The notes below the pieces were generated by a model. The model was not told the DNA's origin, ran no database searches, and saw only the letters and a list, made by a program, of their open reading frames with translations. A program made the translations under genes and the position numbers. From Gammaproteobacteria bacterium (GTDB lineage: Bacteria > Pseudomonadota > Gammaproteobacteria > Pseudomonadales > JAUIET01): 64,000 nucleotides of DNA. Location of the stretch: assembly GCA_030429735.1 (NCBI GenBank), contig JAUIET010000017.1:1-64000 (forward strand), written 5' to 3'. Of the stretch, positions 27,871 through 36,288 are shown one piece after another; the stretch's first letter is position 1, and every line of letters starts with the position of its first letter.

Positions 27871-29469
27871 ATGAAAAAAAATGCGCTCGGTGCTTGGGAA
27901 GCTCTGAAAAATACCCGATGCCTCTGGCTTACAGGCGAATCCAGAGTTGAGGCGCGAGTTCGCAGGCTTACTGGTGGTAAGTCAAGAACTTGCAACGACA
28001 AGGCTGGATTCGCCTGTAAGCCCCGCAGGGCGCGGCCTGTAGCGCACCGTGGCTTCGTTGCGCCGCTCGCCAAGGACAACCAGCCTTGGCCTTCTCGACG
28101 CGCCTCACCACGGCACGCTACAGGTCACGCAGAGGCATTGGGTATTTTTCAGAGCTTCCCTTGTGCAGCATTATTGCTCAGCCTGTCGGTGTCGCCAATA
28201 TCATCTGCGTATACCGAGACAGGTGACGACGCTGGGCGTGATACTGGCGCGATGAGTGCCAATGCGATTTTGGCGGAGCGCAATCGACGTGTTGCGGATG
28301 GCTTTAGGCTGGCTGCTCTGCAGCGAGTAACTGAAGGAGAGCAGACACGATTTGTTCCGCTATGGAAGAAAAATTCTGATCATCTGACGCAGCGTGTGCG
28401 CTTTGATCTCAGTCGGGAGGCCTTCGCAGACGCGAAGCGGCGCTACCAACATCAAGGCTACCGCGTTCTCTGGTCTCAGGAATACAGCGTGGGGAGCGCG
28501 CTTAAAATCGCGGTAATCTGGGAAGAGTATGAGTCGGCCAAGGTGCAGTTTCGACACCGGGTCGCATTTGAAAAAGCCATCGAGGAGTACCGTCGTCAGC
28601 ACTCCAGCGGTCTTGTGGTTGCGGCTGCGCGCCGCGGCACTGCCTTGTTTACTCGAGGCTACGGAGATCTGCACCAACAAGCCGTTTACGCCGATACTGT
28701 GTTTCCAGTACTGGCTGCCAGCCAGGCCATTGCCGGCGTGCTTGCCGCCAGACTGGAACAGGAGAAGCACACGGCCGCGGGCATTCCCATCAATCTGTCT
28801 CTGGACTGGGCGGTGGCCGATTTATTGCCAATGATGCCAGCAAATGCAGCGTATTCAGCACGTCATGTGTTTGCGCATTCGGCCTGCGTCGATAACCAGT
28901 ACGTTGACTCGAGTGTTCTGCAAGGAGACAGGGTCGAAACCGCCGCGTATCATCTGGCCAGTACGGTATGGAGCCGCTCACCGATTGCCGGGTGTATTCC
29001 GGGTTACCTGCAGTTCTATTCGCAGCCTGCTTACCTATTGCTCGCGGCTTTTTTGGAAGCAGCAACTGGTCAAACTATTGACGAACTGCTCAACAATGAG
29101 ATCAGTCAGCGGTTTGGTCTTGCCTCAATAAAACCCTCCCTGGCAGGCAGCGACAATATTCTTGGCCTGGGAATACAGGCCAATGCCCTGGATCTCGCTC
29201 AATTAATCAACGGTGTATTGGATGGCACTGTGCTTTCTGCCCGTACTACCCATGCCCGTTTATGGAAGCCGGTCAGTCAACATTCTGAATTTGGCTTGGG
29301 CTGGCGCCTGGACGGACGTCGCTACGCCGAAGCACGCGATGACACAGCAGCCTCATCTGTACGAGTGTGGGTAGATCGGCAGAGGCAATCGGTGATTGTC
29401 ATCCTGGCGTCGGAATCCACACGTGAGCATTTGGACGCGTTGCTAGGCAGTCTGCGCCGCCTACTCTAA
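27871..29469 (+). CDS. Serine beta-lactamase-like hydrolase, signal peptide split by a MITE-like insertion
   Basis: A 532-codon frame. From about residue 205 the sequence resembles beta-lactamase/class C-type serine hydrolases: SGLVVAAARRGTALFTRGYGDL, FPVLAASQAIAGVLAARLEQE, then YLQFYSQPAYLLLAAFLEAATGQ and FGLGWRLDG. The usual SxxK is not obvious (VLAASQAI stands there), so activity is doubtful. The N-terminus reads MKKNALGA, then 89 codons belonging to the 265-bp element at 27896-28160, then CAALLLSLSVSPISSA. Without the element and one copy of a TT duplication the two parts join into a normal signal peptide. The insertion keeps the frame open but should disturb export. Confidence 0.75.
   Translation: MKKNALGAWEALKNTRCLWLTGESRVEARVRRLTGGKSRTCNDKAGFACKPRRARPVAHRGFVAPLAKDNQPWPSRRASPRHATGHAEALGIFQSFPCAALLLSLSVSPISSAYTETGDDAGRDTGAMSANAILAERNRRVADGFRLAALQRVTEGEQTRFVPLWKKNSDHLTQRVRFDLSREAFADAKRRYQHQGYRVLWSQEYSVGSALKIAVIWEEYESAKVQFRHRVAFEKAIEEYRRQHSSGLVVAAARRGTALFTRGYGDLHQQAVYADTVFPVLAASQAIAGVLAARLEQEKHTAAGIPINLSLDWAVADLLPMMPANAAYSARHVFAHSACVDNQYVDSSVLQGDRVETAAYHLASTVWSRSPIAGCIPGYLQFYSQPAYLLLAAFLEAATGQTIDELLNNEISQRFGLASIKPSLAGSDNILGLGIQANALDLAQLINGVLDGTVLSARTTHARLWKPVSQHSEFGLGWRLDGRRYAEARDDTAASSVRVWVDRQRQSVIVILASESTREHLDALLGSLRRLL
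27896..28160. mobile_element. MITE-like palindromic element, 265 bp
   Basis: Terminal inverted repeats of 31 bp (27896-27926 and 28130-28160) match at 30 of 31 positions and begin GGGAAGCTCTGAAAAATACC. A second perfect 19-bp inverted repeat lies inside (27926-27944 with 28004-28022, GGCTTACAGGCGAATCCAG). A third, imperfect pair surrounds CCTGTAGCG (near 28036) and CGCTACAGG (near 28116). There is no transposase gene. TT flanks both ends and may be a 2-bp target duplication; element plus TT is 267 bp, a multiple of three. It is therefore a non-autonomous transposable element inserted in frame in a coding sequence. Confidence 0.85.
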
Positions 29470-30927
29470 TATATACTCGTGCAGACCGCACGCCGCTTTC
29501 ATCTCTTTGTAGTGCTTTATGCTTCCCGGGTACAGAAAGGGCGCGTGGCCTGACGCTGAGCGGTAATAGCTATTGCACGAGCTGTGCCCCCACGAGAAGT
29601 TTGAAATGTTTGCTGCAACCCAATCGCTGAATTGCTCATGCAATTCCGGTTTCACGGCGAGCGTGTCAATGTTCTGGTCCGCTTTGTCAGCCAGCAATTG
29701 CGCCATGGCTTTCACGCATATTTCTATGGTGACGAAATACGAGGCCGACAGCAGTAAGCCATTCGGGCCGATCACGTAGAAATAGTTCGGAAAACCTGGC
29801 ACTGCCATGCCTTTAAACGCCACCGGAGCCTGTTCCATAGTGTCCGTGAGATTGCGATTGCGTTGGCCGATCACTTCAAAACGGTCAAAATCCATTACTT
29901 TGTAACCGGTGCAGTAGATAATGACATCGGCGTCGATTTGCCGGCCACTCGTTGTTTTCACACCTGTGGCGGTAATCTCCGCCGCCGCGTCGGTAATTAA
30001 TTCGCAGTTGCTGGCTTGCAGGGCGTCATAATAACCATCGCTGACCAGTCCACGTTGGCAGCCGTAATGGGTTTTTGGCACAAGCGCCTCGCGCAAAGCG
30101 GGATCTTTCACTTTATTATCCAGGTATTTGAGCGCCATATTTTCGAAATCCTGCATTCTTTTATGGCCCATAGTGGCCGCCTGGTAGACCAGCCCCATAA
30201 AGAAACCCTGAATTTTCCTGACCAGCTTCAGGCTGGGTGGAAACAACGCGAACAGACGCTGTTGGAATTTTGAATAGGGTTTTTTGCCACGCTCCATGAT
30301 CCAGTTGGGTCGTCGCTGGATAACGGTCAGGTGCTCGACTATTGGAACCAGTTCGGGAACGATTTGCACGGCGGCGGCGGCAGAGCCAATGAGAGCAACG
30401 CGTTTTCCTCTCAGATCAACATTGTGATTCCAATCGGTGGAGTGCCAACTGGGCCCCTCAAAGCTGTCTATACCCGGAATGTCTGGCATTTGTGGAGTGT
30501 GTTGATTGCCACCAGCATTGATCACAATGTCAAACACTTCCTTTTCCGTGTCATTCAGTGTCAATTCCCAACGCCCGTCACCCAAATAGTGTGCGGCGTT
30601 GACCTCGGTGTTGAATCGAGTGAGAGGCTCTACACCAAACTCGCGTGAGCAGCGCTGCAAATACGCTTCGATTTCGTCGCGCTCTACAAAGTTGGCAGAC
30701 CAGTTGGGGTTAGGTGCAAACGAATAAGAATAGGAATGAGCCCATACATCGCAGGCCAGTCCTGGGTAACTGTGCTGATGCCAGGTGCCACCGGCTGCCG
30801 CGTTCTTTTCAAGTACGGCGACGTTCTGAAACCCCTGGAGCAATAATTCGCGGGCCATTGCAATACCCGCTGGCCCACTGCCTATTATGGCGATTCGACA
30901 AGTTTGCTTGCTACTACGGTCACTCAT
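29461..30927 (-). CDS. Flavin-containing / Baeyer-Villiger-type monooxygenase
   Basis: A 488-residue FAD/NADPH monooxygenase. The FAD motif GSGPAGIAMAREL is at residues 12-24, the family fingerprint FEGPSWHSTDWN (FxGxxxHxxxW) near 155, and a second Rossmann motif ALIGSAAAAVQIVPEL near 175. These are marks of class B flavoprotein monooxygenases that oxidise ketones, amines or alkyl chains. ATG 30927 follows AAGGAG by about 10 nt and is preferred over an upstream start at 30972. Its stop overlaps the convergent serine hydrolase gene by 9 nt. Confidence 0.88.
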   Translation of the reverse strand: MSDRSSKQTCRIAIIGSGPAGIAMARELLLQGFQNVAVLEKNAAAGGTWHQHSYPGLACDVWAHSYSYSFAPNPNWSANFVERDEIEAYLQRCSREFGVEPLTRFNTEVNAAHYLGDGRWELTLNDTEKEVFDIVINAGGNQHTPQMPDIPGIDSFEGPSWHSTDWNHNVDLRGKRVALIGSAAAAVQIVPELVPIVEHLTVIQRRPNWIMERGKKPYSKFQQRLFALFPPSLKLVRKIQGFFMGLVYQAATMGHKRMQDFENMALKYLDNKVKDPALREALVPKTHYGCQRGLVSDGYYDALQASNCELITDAAAEITATGVKTTSGRQIDADVIIYCTGYKVMDFDRFEVIGQRNRNLTDTMEQAPVAFKGMAVPGFPNYFYVIGPNGLLLSASYFVTIEICVKAMAQLLADKADQNIDTLAVKPELHEQFSDWVAANISNFSWGHSSCNSYYRSASGHAPFLYPGSIKHYKEMKAACGLHEYILE

Positions 30928-31062
30928 CGGTGAAATCTCCTTGAATTTTGTTTCGCATTGCTGGCACGGCATTCAGATGGGTGGTGTTTTACAATCGTTT
31001 ACGCCATGCGATTATCCGACAAGTGTACTATCGACAGTAGAGATATTTCTGACGAAGCTGCC

Positions 31063-31341
31063 ATGATTGAACTCGCCACGTTTTTTAGTGTTTTTTCTGG
31101 AGTAATTGCTGCCCTGCTGCTGCATGACTGGATTCGCAGCCGTCATGAGCAGTCGATATCTGAGGCAATGGCACGGGTGAGTAAACAGTTGGATGAAAGT
31201 ATCACCGTGCAAGGTGAGATTCGTCAGTTTTTGGTCGCTACCAAGAGTGCCGCGAATGCGACTAATGTGCTGGCAGAAGAGATATCCAATTTAGTGCGAG
31301 ACATCGCCAACAGCGACTCTACGGCAGACGACCAGCGCTGA
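31063..31341 (+). CDS. Small single-pass membrane protein, hypothetical
   Basis: A 92-residue protein if started at ATG 31063; ATG 31006 would add 19 hydrophilic residues. It begins with a membrane helix (IELATFFSVFSGVIAALLLHDWI) and continues as a charged, probably coiled-coil cytosolic tail. The last 23 nt overlap the convergent pseudopilin gene. No family recognised; the start is uncertain because no strong ribosome site is present. Confidence 0.45.
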   Translation: MIELATFFSVFSGVIAALLLHDWIRSRHEQSISEAMARVSKQLDESITVQGEIRQFLVATKSAANATNVLAEEISNLVRDIANSDSTADDQR

Positions 31342-32080
31342 CCATTTTTGCCTTCAACACGCTGTGCGGCACCCACTCAACAATATCATCAAATTCAAAG
31401 CCTGTTTGCTCTGAGTAGCGCTGTTGGCGTTTGCTGTCCGCTGTACCATCCGCGTGTTGATTCGGATTGAAATTTCTTGCTTCACTAGTGCTTCGCGCCA
31501 CATTGCCTGCGCTACCGACCATTCTTATTTTGCCGTGACTGAGCACTATGGCCGGAAGTTGTTGTGCGATTGCAGTGCCGGTGTTATCGAGTATCTCCAA
31601 ATTGCCCGCTGCGCACAGAGCAAAACTGACGCCAGCCGGTGCTGTTGCACAGGAAGGTGTAGTCTCGTCATCGTCGGCGAATTCTGCCGATACAAAATAG
31701 GCATATGCGTGATTCCAGGGGTCTTCTCTGCCTACCGCAAGCGAGTGGTAGGGTAGATTGCCATACGAGCTCACACATACCTGTTGTCCCGCAACAATCT
31801 GTGTGTTCTCCTGGCCGTCACCAGTGGTATCAGGGCAGGGCAGGCGGCCTTCGGCCATGGCGTGACCAATCAACGCTTCCTTAATCGTTTTTAACTGGGA
31901 CTGGGCCTGTTTTCTTTCGCTGGTTTCCAACTGATGAGACAGAGGCCCCAGTAAACCGCCAAGTGCCAGACCCAATACCACCAGCACAACGGCCATTTCT
32001 ATCAGCGAAAATCCGTTGGGCCGGCATGCAGGATTGCGTACCGGGAAAGCAGGTATGTGTGTTGCTGTCTTTTTAATCAT
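31319..32080 (-). CDS. Pseudopilin with LPCPD motif (type IV pilus/T2SS minor pilin)
   Basis: A 253-residue prepilin. A 23-residue leader ends at G23|F24 before FSLIEMAVVLVVLGLALGG, the type III signal cleaved and methylated by prepilin peptidase, with Glu at +5. The globular part holds EGRLPCPDTTGDGQENT and later NLPYHSLAVGREDPWNHAYAYFVSAEF. The same pattern (LPCPD..GDG.E then LP...LG..R) occurs in the neighbouring 473-residue pseudopilin, so the two share a domain. It is the last gene of the pilus operon, 24 nt after its partner. Probably a minor tip or priming pilin. Confidence 0.8.
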   Translation of the reverse strand: MIKKTATHIPAFPVRNPACRPNGFSLIEMAVVLVVLGLALGGLLGPLSHQLETSERKQAQSQLKTIKEALIGHAMAEGRLPCPDTTGDGQENTQIVAGQQVCVSSYGNLPYHSLAVGREDPWNHAYAYFVSAEFADDDETTPSCATAPAGVSFALCAAGNLEILDNTGTAIAQQLPAIVLSHGKIRMVGSAGNVARSTSEARNFNPNQHADGTADSKRQQRYSEQTGFEFDDIVEWVPHSVLKAKMVSAGRLP

Positions 32081-32104
32081 GGCTTCCTTGCTCGACGTGT
32101 CAGA

Positions 32105-33526
32105 TTAACAACCCACATTATTGCAGGCCACATCATTGATCGATGTACCGTTGCCGGTCACAAATGACTCATCGCCAGGTGGAATGTGTGCACTGCCGGT
32201 AGCGGGTTGATTCTGACCTTCCAGGTAGTTTTCTATTCTGCCCTTGTTGGCGTAGCCAACGCGTGTTTGGCCGCTCAGTTCTGAATTCGCAATTAGCACA
32301 ATAAATTCGCTGACAGTACCGTTCAGCTCCAGGGCCGTGCTGGCCGCGCCCGCCGGATCAGTGTGCTGTTCATGCACGGCGTAGAATATGTGTTCCTGCC
32401 AGGCGGGCCACCAAAACCACGCAAAACAATCCTGTCCTGTGCTGGTATCCGGATCCAACGGCCAACTGGTTGCGCCGGGCGCATTCAGCGCGGCAGGAAT
32501 GCGTCCAAATCGCTGCCCAGTCTGCTCGACATATACCGGGTCTGCGCTTGCATCCAGTTCAGCAGCCCAGGGATAGCGCTTGCTGCCTACGATATTTAAC
32601 TCACCATAGCGTGCAACGCAGGCTTGTACCTTGCTGGCCACCCATTGATTCATGCGTTTAAAAACGGGATCGAACTTCCTGCGGTCAATCCACACCATTC
32701 GATCGTTGTATGAAACGCCCTCAAAGGTTTCTTGCTTGCTCGCAGATACAAATACGGATGGACCACTGTCAGGCAGTGGATTGGCGCCCGGATCATTTCC
32801 ACTAGCACCTTGCTTACTGCCATCGGCGTTGCTAATACCGTTTAACCTGTCGAGGTAGTTGATTGCACGGTTGATCATGTCACCGCTGTTAACGGAACCG
32901 CAGTGTGTTCGTGTGCTGGCTGCAAGTCGATTTTGCGTGTATTTCGGCGCTGCCGGAGTGGCCCCATCAATGCTCAGTACCGGTCCAGGGTCGAACACAA
33001 CCGCAATAGCTCTGTCTGCCGCTGAAGCTCCCACTATGATTTCACCACTGCCATTTTCGATCTGAAAGCTGCCCTCGGTGCTGGCGTTCAGCACCGGTGG
33101 GCTTGCTGTTCCCGCTGGTGATTTAAATCCCGCCGAGACCGCATACCAAAGGCAGTCTGCCTGACCACTACTGCCACCCGGGCGCGCCAGCCCCAGCGTT
33201 CGCCACGGTAAAAACCCGATACTGCTTTGATTCGCGTTATCGCATTGCGTAATATCTTCCAGGCCGTCACCATCAATATCCGGGCAGGGGAGAAAGCCAG
33301 GGCTGGCATTTGCTGTGCCAGGATGAGTCTCGGGATAGCTGAGCGCATACCCCAGCAACGCATCTCTTGCTTCGTTAAGCGTGTGTGCATTGCCTCGCGC
33401 CAGGCTGGCCAGAGAGCCGTCGTTGCTGAGAGTAGATAGAATCAATGCCGAACTGCCAATCAGCACGACAAGCGCAACGAGTAGCAGAACGGCACCTTTT
33501 TGGTTGCGGCGCGATGTGATTGTCAT
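32105..33526 (-). CDS. Large pseudopilin-like protein with LPCPD domain
   Basis: A 473-residue protein. The N-terminus RRNQKGAVLLLVALVVLIGSSALI resembles PilX/GspK-type pseudopilins that lack Glu+5. PGFLPCPDIDGDGLEDI follows at about residues 76-92 and GFLPWRTLGLARP soon after; DIDGDGLEDI looks like a calcium-binding loop. The rest is a long globular region with several Cys and Trp. Its start overlaps the MshK-like gene's stop (ATGA at 33523-33526), so translation is coupled. Probably a tip-complex component of the pilus or pseudopilus. Confidence 0.75.
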   Translation of the reverse strand: MTITSRRNQKGAVLLLVALVVLIGSSALILSTLSNDGSLASLARGNAHTLNEARDALLGYALSYPETHPGTANASPGFLPCPDIDGDGLEDITQCDNANQSSIGFLPWRTLGLARPGGSSGQADCLWYAVSAGFKSPAGTASPPVLNASTEGSFQIENGSGEIIVGASAADRAIAVVFDPGPVLSIDGATPAAPKYTQNRLAASTRTHCGSVNSGDMINRAINYLDRLNGISNADGSKQGASGNDPGANPLPDSGPSVFVSASKQETFEGVSYNDRMVWIDRRKFDPVFKRMNQWVASKVQACVARYGELNIVGSKRYPWAAELDASADPVYVEQTGQRFGRIPAALNAPGATSWPLDPDTSTGQDCFAWFWWPAWQEHIFYAVHEQHTDPAGAASTALELNGTVSEFIVLIANSELSGQTRVGYANKGRIENYLEGQNQPATGSAHIPPGDESFVTGNGTSINDVACNNVGC

Positions 33527-33999
33527 GGTTGCGCACCCGGTTCATCGCTTAACAGTTGTTCCTGAGACGACTCTGCCTCACCGTCAGATGCTGTGTTGTC
33601 TGCGGCTGCTCTCGGAACATTGAACGCCTCTAGACGTCTGCCGGTGATCAAGTCCAGTTGCTGGCCCGGTTTAAGGGTGACATTCAGCTGCTTTGCGGGC
33701 AGAAACAACTCGATGCTCTTGCGATTCGATTCAGGGTTCAGTTCGGTGCCACTTTCGTCTGCTGGCGAGCCGTTAAGCCATATTGTCGGCTGCTTTCGAT
33801 CCACTGTAACCACGCCATTTAACTGCAATGACTGTGTTTGAGTCTGGCCTCCGTCCCCTTTGGCTTGCTCACGTCCATAGCGACGACTGTCCAGCAGCTG
33901 CCTTTCCTTTGCGCTGGTAAACAGGCGATCTAAGGCGATTGCTTCAATACTGCCAAGGACGCTGAACAATACGATACAGAGTTTGATGATAATCCTCAC
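33523..33999 (-). CDS. MshK-like periplasmic pilus assembly protein
   Basis: A 158-residue exported protein with an N-terminal signal (IIIKLCIVLFSVLGSIEAIA). The mature N-terminus DRLFTSAKERQLLDSRR is the element common in MshK/GspC-like secretin-interacting proteins, followed by a small beta domain with LNGVVTVDRKQPTIWLNGSP and a C-terminal acidic tail. It would link the inner-membrane assembly to the secretin. It lies 12 nt after the PilO-like gene. Assigned mainly by motif and position. Confidence 0.65.
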   Translation of the reverse strand: MRIIIKLCIVLFSVLGSIEAIALDRLFTSAKERQLLDSRRYGREQAKGDGGQTQTQSLQLNGVVTVDRKQPTIWLNGSPADESGTELNPESNRKSIELFLPAKQLNVTLKPGQQLDLITGRRLEAFNVPRAAADNTASDGEAESSQEQLLSDEPGAQP

Positions 34000-34011
34000 C
34001 CCAGGTTCCTT

Positions 34012-34671
34012 CTATACGTCCGGCGCCGGCATTCCGGCGGCGAGGTCACCGCCGATTGCTGAACTGTTGTCGTTGAATACGAATTTGTAGATATTAATTT
34101 GGCACTGTGCAGACAGCATTGCTTCCAGGCGATGTAAGCTGGGTTTGTCCCGTGTGCGGCGCAGTTCGCACGATTCAAAGCTGAATAAACCGAGGTTGCT
34201 GCTGGCCAGATAGCGCTGCATTTCCAGCAAGTCACCTTCATGCAACATGGTCAGTTCCAGCTGCAAAGGTGTCTTGTACAAACCCAAGCCCTGCGCAGGA
34301 ACCGGAACCGGTAGTGGCATTCTTGTGTGTTCATTGAGCTCATACTTACTCAGCGGTATCCTTAAGTGGCGTGCACCAGTTTCTATTTGTTCCACCCAGT
34401 CCAGTTTATTGGCCTCGCTGAAGTAACCATCTGCTTCTAGCTCGATGAACTTGTCAGAATATTCCCTATGAATTCTCCGACGCTCAGAGTCAACCCGCTG
34501 ACGTGCCTGTATGGCGCGTATATCTGCAAGAATTCGCGTCTCTGCACGCTTCTGATCCTGCTGATAAGCGTACGCGGCATAACAGAAATAACTGCTTACA
34601 AGCAAACATATCGCCAGTAAGGCCAGCGCCAAACGCAGGCGTTTTAGCTCAAAGGTAGGTCGTGTGCGCAT
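34012..34671 (-). CDS. PilO/MshJ-like inner-membrane protein
   Basis: A 219-residue bitopic protein: a short cytosolic N-terminus, one membrane helix (LALALLAICLLVSSYFCYAAYAY, about 13-35), then a coiled coil and a periplasmic ferredoxin-like region. This is the architecture of PilO, GspM and MshJ, which dimerise with PilN/GspL/MshI. It overlaps the GspL-like gene by 23 nt. The call rests on architecture and gene order; sequence identity to named families is low by eye. Confidence 0.65.
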   Translation of the reverse strand: MRTRPTFELKRLRLALALLAICLLVSSYFCYAAYAYQQDQKRAETRILADIRAIQARQRVDSERRRIHREYSDKFIELEADGYFSEANKLDWVEQIETGARHLRIPLSKYELNEHTRMPLPVPVPAQGLGLYKTPLQLELTMLHEGDLLEMQRYLASSNLGLFSFESCELRRTRDKPSLHRLEAMLSAQCQINIYKFVFNDNSSAIGGDLAAGMPAPDV

Positions 34672-36283
34672 TCTTGTTTACCAGTGTCATCTCTAACTCG
34701 AATTCGGCTGTGCTCTGTTCAGCCCGGTCCATCATGCCGGTGATCTCGCCGGTCACTCTTGCCTCGGAACTAAGATCAATTGGCAACTTGCTCAGGTTTA
34801 ATGACACAACGCCTTCACTTGCCTCCAGGCGATTGGCGAATGCCTGAATACGCTCAATCGCATGGCGCAACTCACCAGCGTAATCATCTTTCTTGCCTTT
34901 TATCGTAACGATAAATTTTTCTTGGCCACTTGGCATATCATTGGCAACTGATGGAGCGAGTGAGGCTGGCTCTGACGGTTCTCCGTCGACCATTGGTGCA
35001 GGTATGTCCATTGCAGCCATGCCATTGTCTTCAGAAGCAGCGCGCTCCCAATTCAATTCACTGATGACTATGTCCGGAAACAGCCTTAGGCTGGTGCTGA
35101 TGTTCGTCATCAGCTGTGCGGGTGGCATGGAATGTTGCTGTAACCACTCGACACTGAGTACAGCGGCTTCCAGTTGATCGGCTTGCTGTGCCAGCGCTGG
35201 TGCAGAGGCTTCCAGTTTCTCGACTTGCACAATGTCTTTCTCAAGCAATGCGCTAAGTTCCTTATTGCCGTGATCGATGCTCATACCGCTGAGTACGAAT
35301 GTTCCACCAAATGCGGATATTGTAGTAGCCAGGGCGACGCTGGCCATGGCAATACCCCAGCGCGCCTGATGATGTCGATAGTGAAACAAGCTGTCTTTGG
35401 TGCCGTAGTGACGCTTGTGTCGATGGCGACACAGATCTCCAGCCAATACATCGTCGAAAAAAACATCCTGGTCCATGCTTTTCAGTTTGAGTACTTCTGC
35501 AATCCGTTCAGGTCTTGCGTACTGCACGTCAAATTCTTCCGGGAGCTTTAGGCGCCCTGTTCTATGCACAGTTTTAGCTGATTCAAGCACTAATGTGGTC
35601 AGTTTTGAAAAAGGATCCAGTATTCGGTGGCTGGTCAAGTAACGCCTTGAGCCGTCTATTTCATCGGCGAGATCTTCTGTGAAATTGTGTGACTGATCCA
35701 AATGGAACGTGCTTAAACGAGTTAATGCCAATGCACCGTCGGTAAAAAAGCACTGCCGGAATGAAATCTGATTTTCAATCTCATTATCAACCTCGGAAAG
35801 TACCAGAATGTTTGAGTCAGGCAGTATGTCCTTCAAGCAATGCTGAATAAGCAATGGCACTGAGTAGATACCAGCGAGGGCCAACTCCATTTCTTCAATT
35901 CGGGTCAGGAGTTTGCTCAGCATCTCTGACTCGTGCATTGTGTAGAACAGAACCCTGTCGTCCTTTCGTCCGGTTTTTTCTCTATCAATAACTCGATAAC
36001 CAGCAAAGGTCTGGTCCAAAAACATCTGGTCTTTTTTGCGGTCAAGAAGCAGCTTTCGATCTCTTCCCCGTGTATGCGGAACCTTTTCAAGATGGAACTC
36101 TTCTTCCAGAATATCAGTGATAAGGTACAGCGGTGAGCGCAGGTCTTTTTGCAGGTATTCAGCCAGGGCGGGCCAATAATCGGCCTCCATATCCAGCTTT
36201 ATATCGCGGATGATTTTGCCACGCCTAACGTGATAAGCCTGGATATGGTAGTTGCTTAGAAGAAGTACGCGCTTACTGCTCAT
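34649..36283 (-). CDS. GspL/MshI-like protein (fused PilM- and PilN-like parts)
   Basis: A 544-residue protein. Residues 1-300 look cytosolic and actin-like in arrangement (PilM/GspL cytosolic domain), with VLLLSNYHIQAYHVRRGKI at the start. One membrane helix lies at about 310-335 (WGIAMASVALATTISAFGGTFV). The periplasmic part has a coiled coil and a PilN-like fold ending in FELEMTLVNK. It should recruit the ATPase to the membrane. It sits 5 nt after the inner-membrane F-type protein gene. Large for MshI (about 310-480), nearer GspL-type fusions. Confidence 0.7.
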   Translation of the reverse strand: MSSKRVLLLSNYHIQAYHVRRGKIIRDIKLDMEADYWPALAEYLQKDLRSPLYLITDILEEEFHLEKVPHTRGRDRKLLLDRKKDQMFLDQTFAGYRVIDREKTGRKDDRVLFYTMHESEMLSKLLTRIEEMELALAGIYSVPLLIQHCLKDILPDSNILVLSEVDNEIENQISFRQCFFTDGALALTRLSTFHLDQSHNFTEDLADEIDGSRRYLTSHRILDPFSKLTTLVLESAKTVHRTGRLKLPEEFDVQYARPERIAEVLKLKSMDQDVFFDDVLAGDLCRHRHKRHYGTKDSLFHYRHHQARWGIAMASVALATTISAFGGTFVLSGMSIDHGNKELSALLEKDIVQVEKLEASAPALAQQADQLEAAVLSVEWLQQHSMPPAQLMTNISTSLRLFPDIVISELNWERAASEDNGMAAMDIPAPMVDGEPSEPASLAPSVANDMPSGQEKFIVTIKGKKDDYAGELRHAIERIQAFANRLEASEGVVSLNLSKLPIDLSSEARVTGEITGMMDRAEQSTAEFELEMTLVNKNAHTTYL

Positions 36284-36288
36284 TGTGC

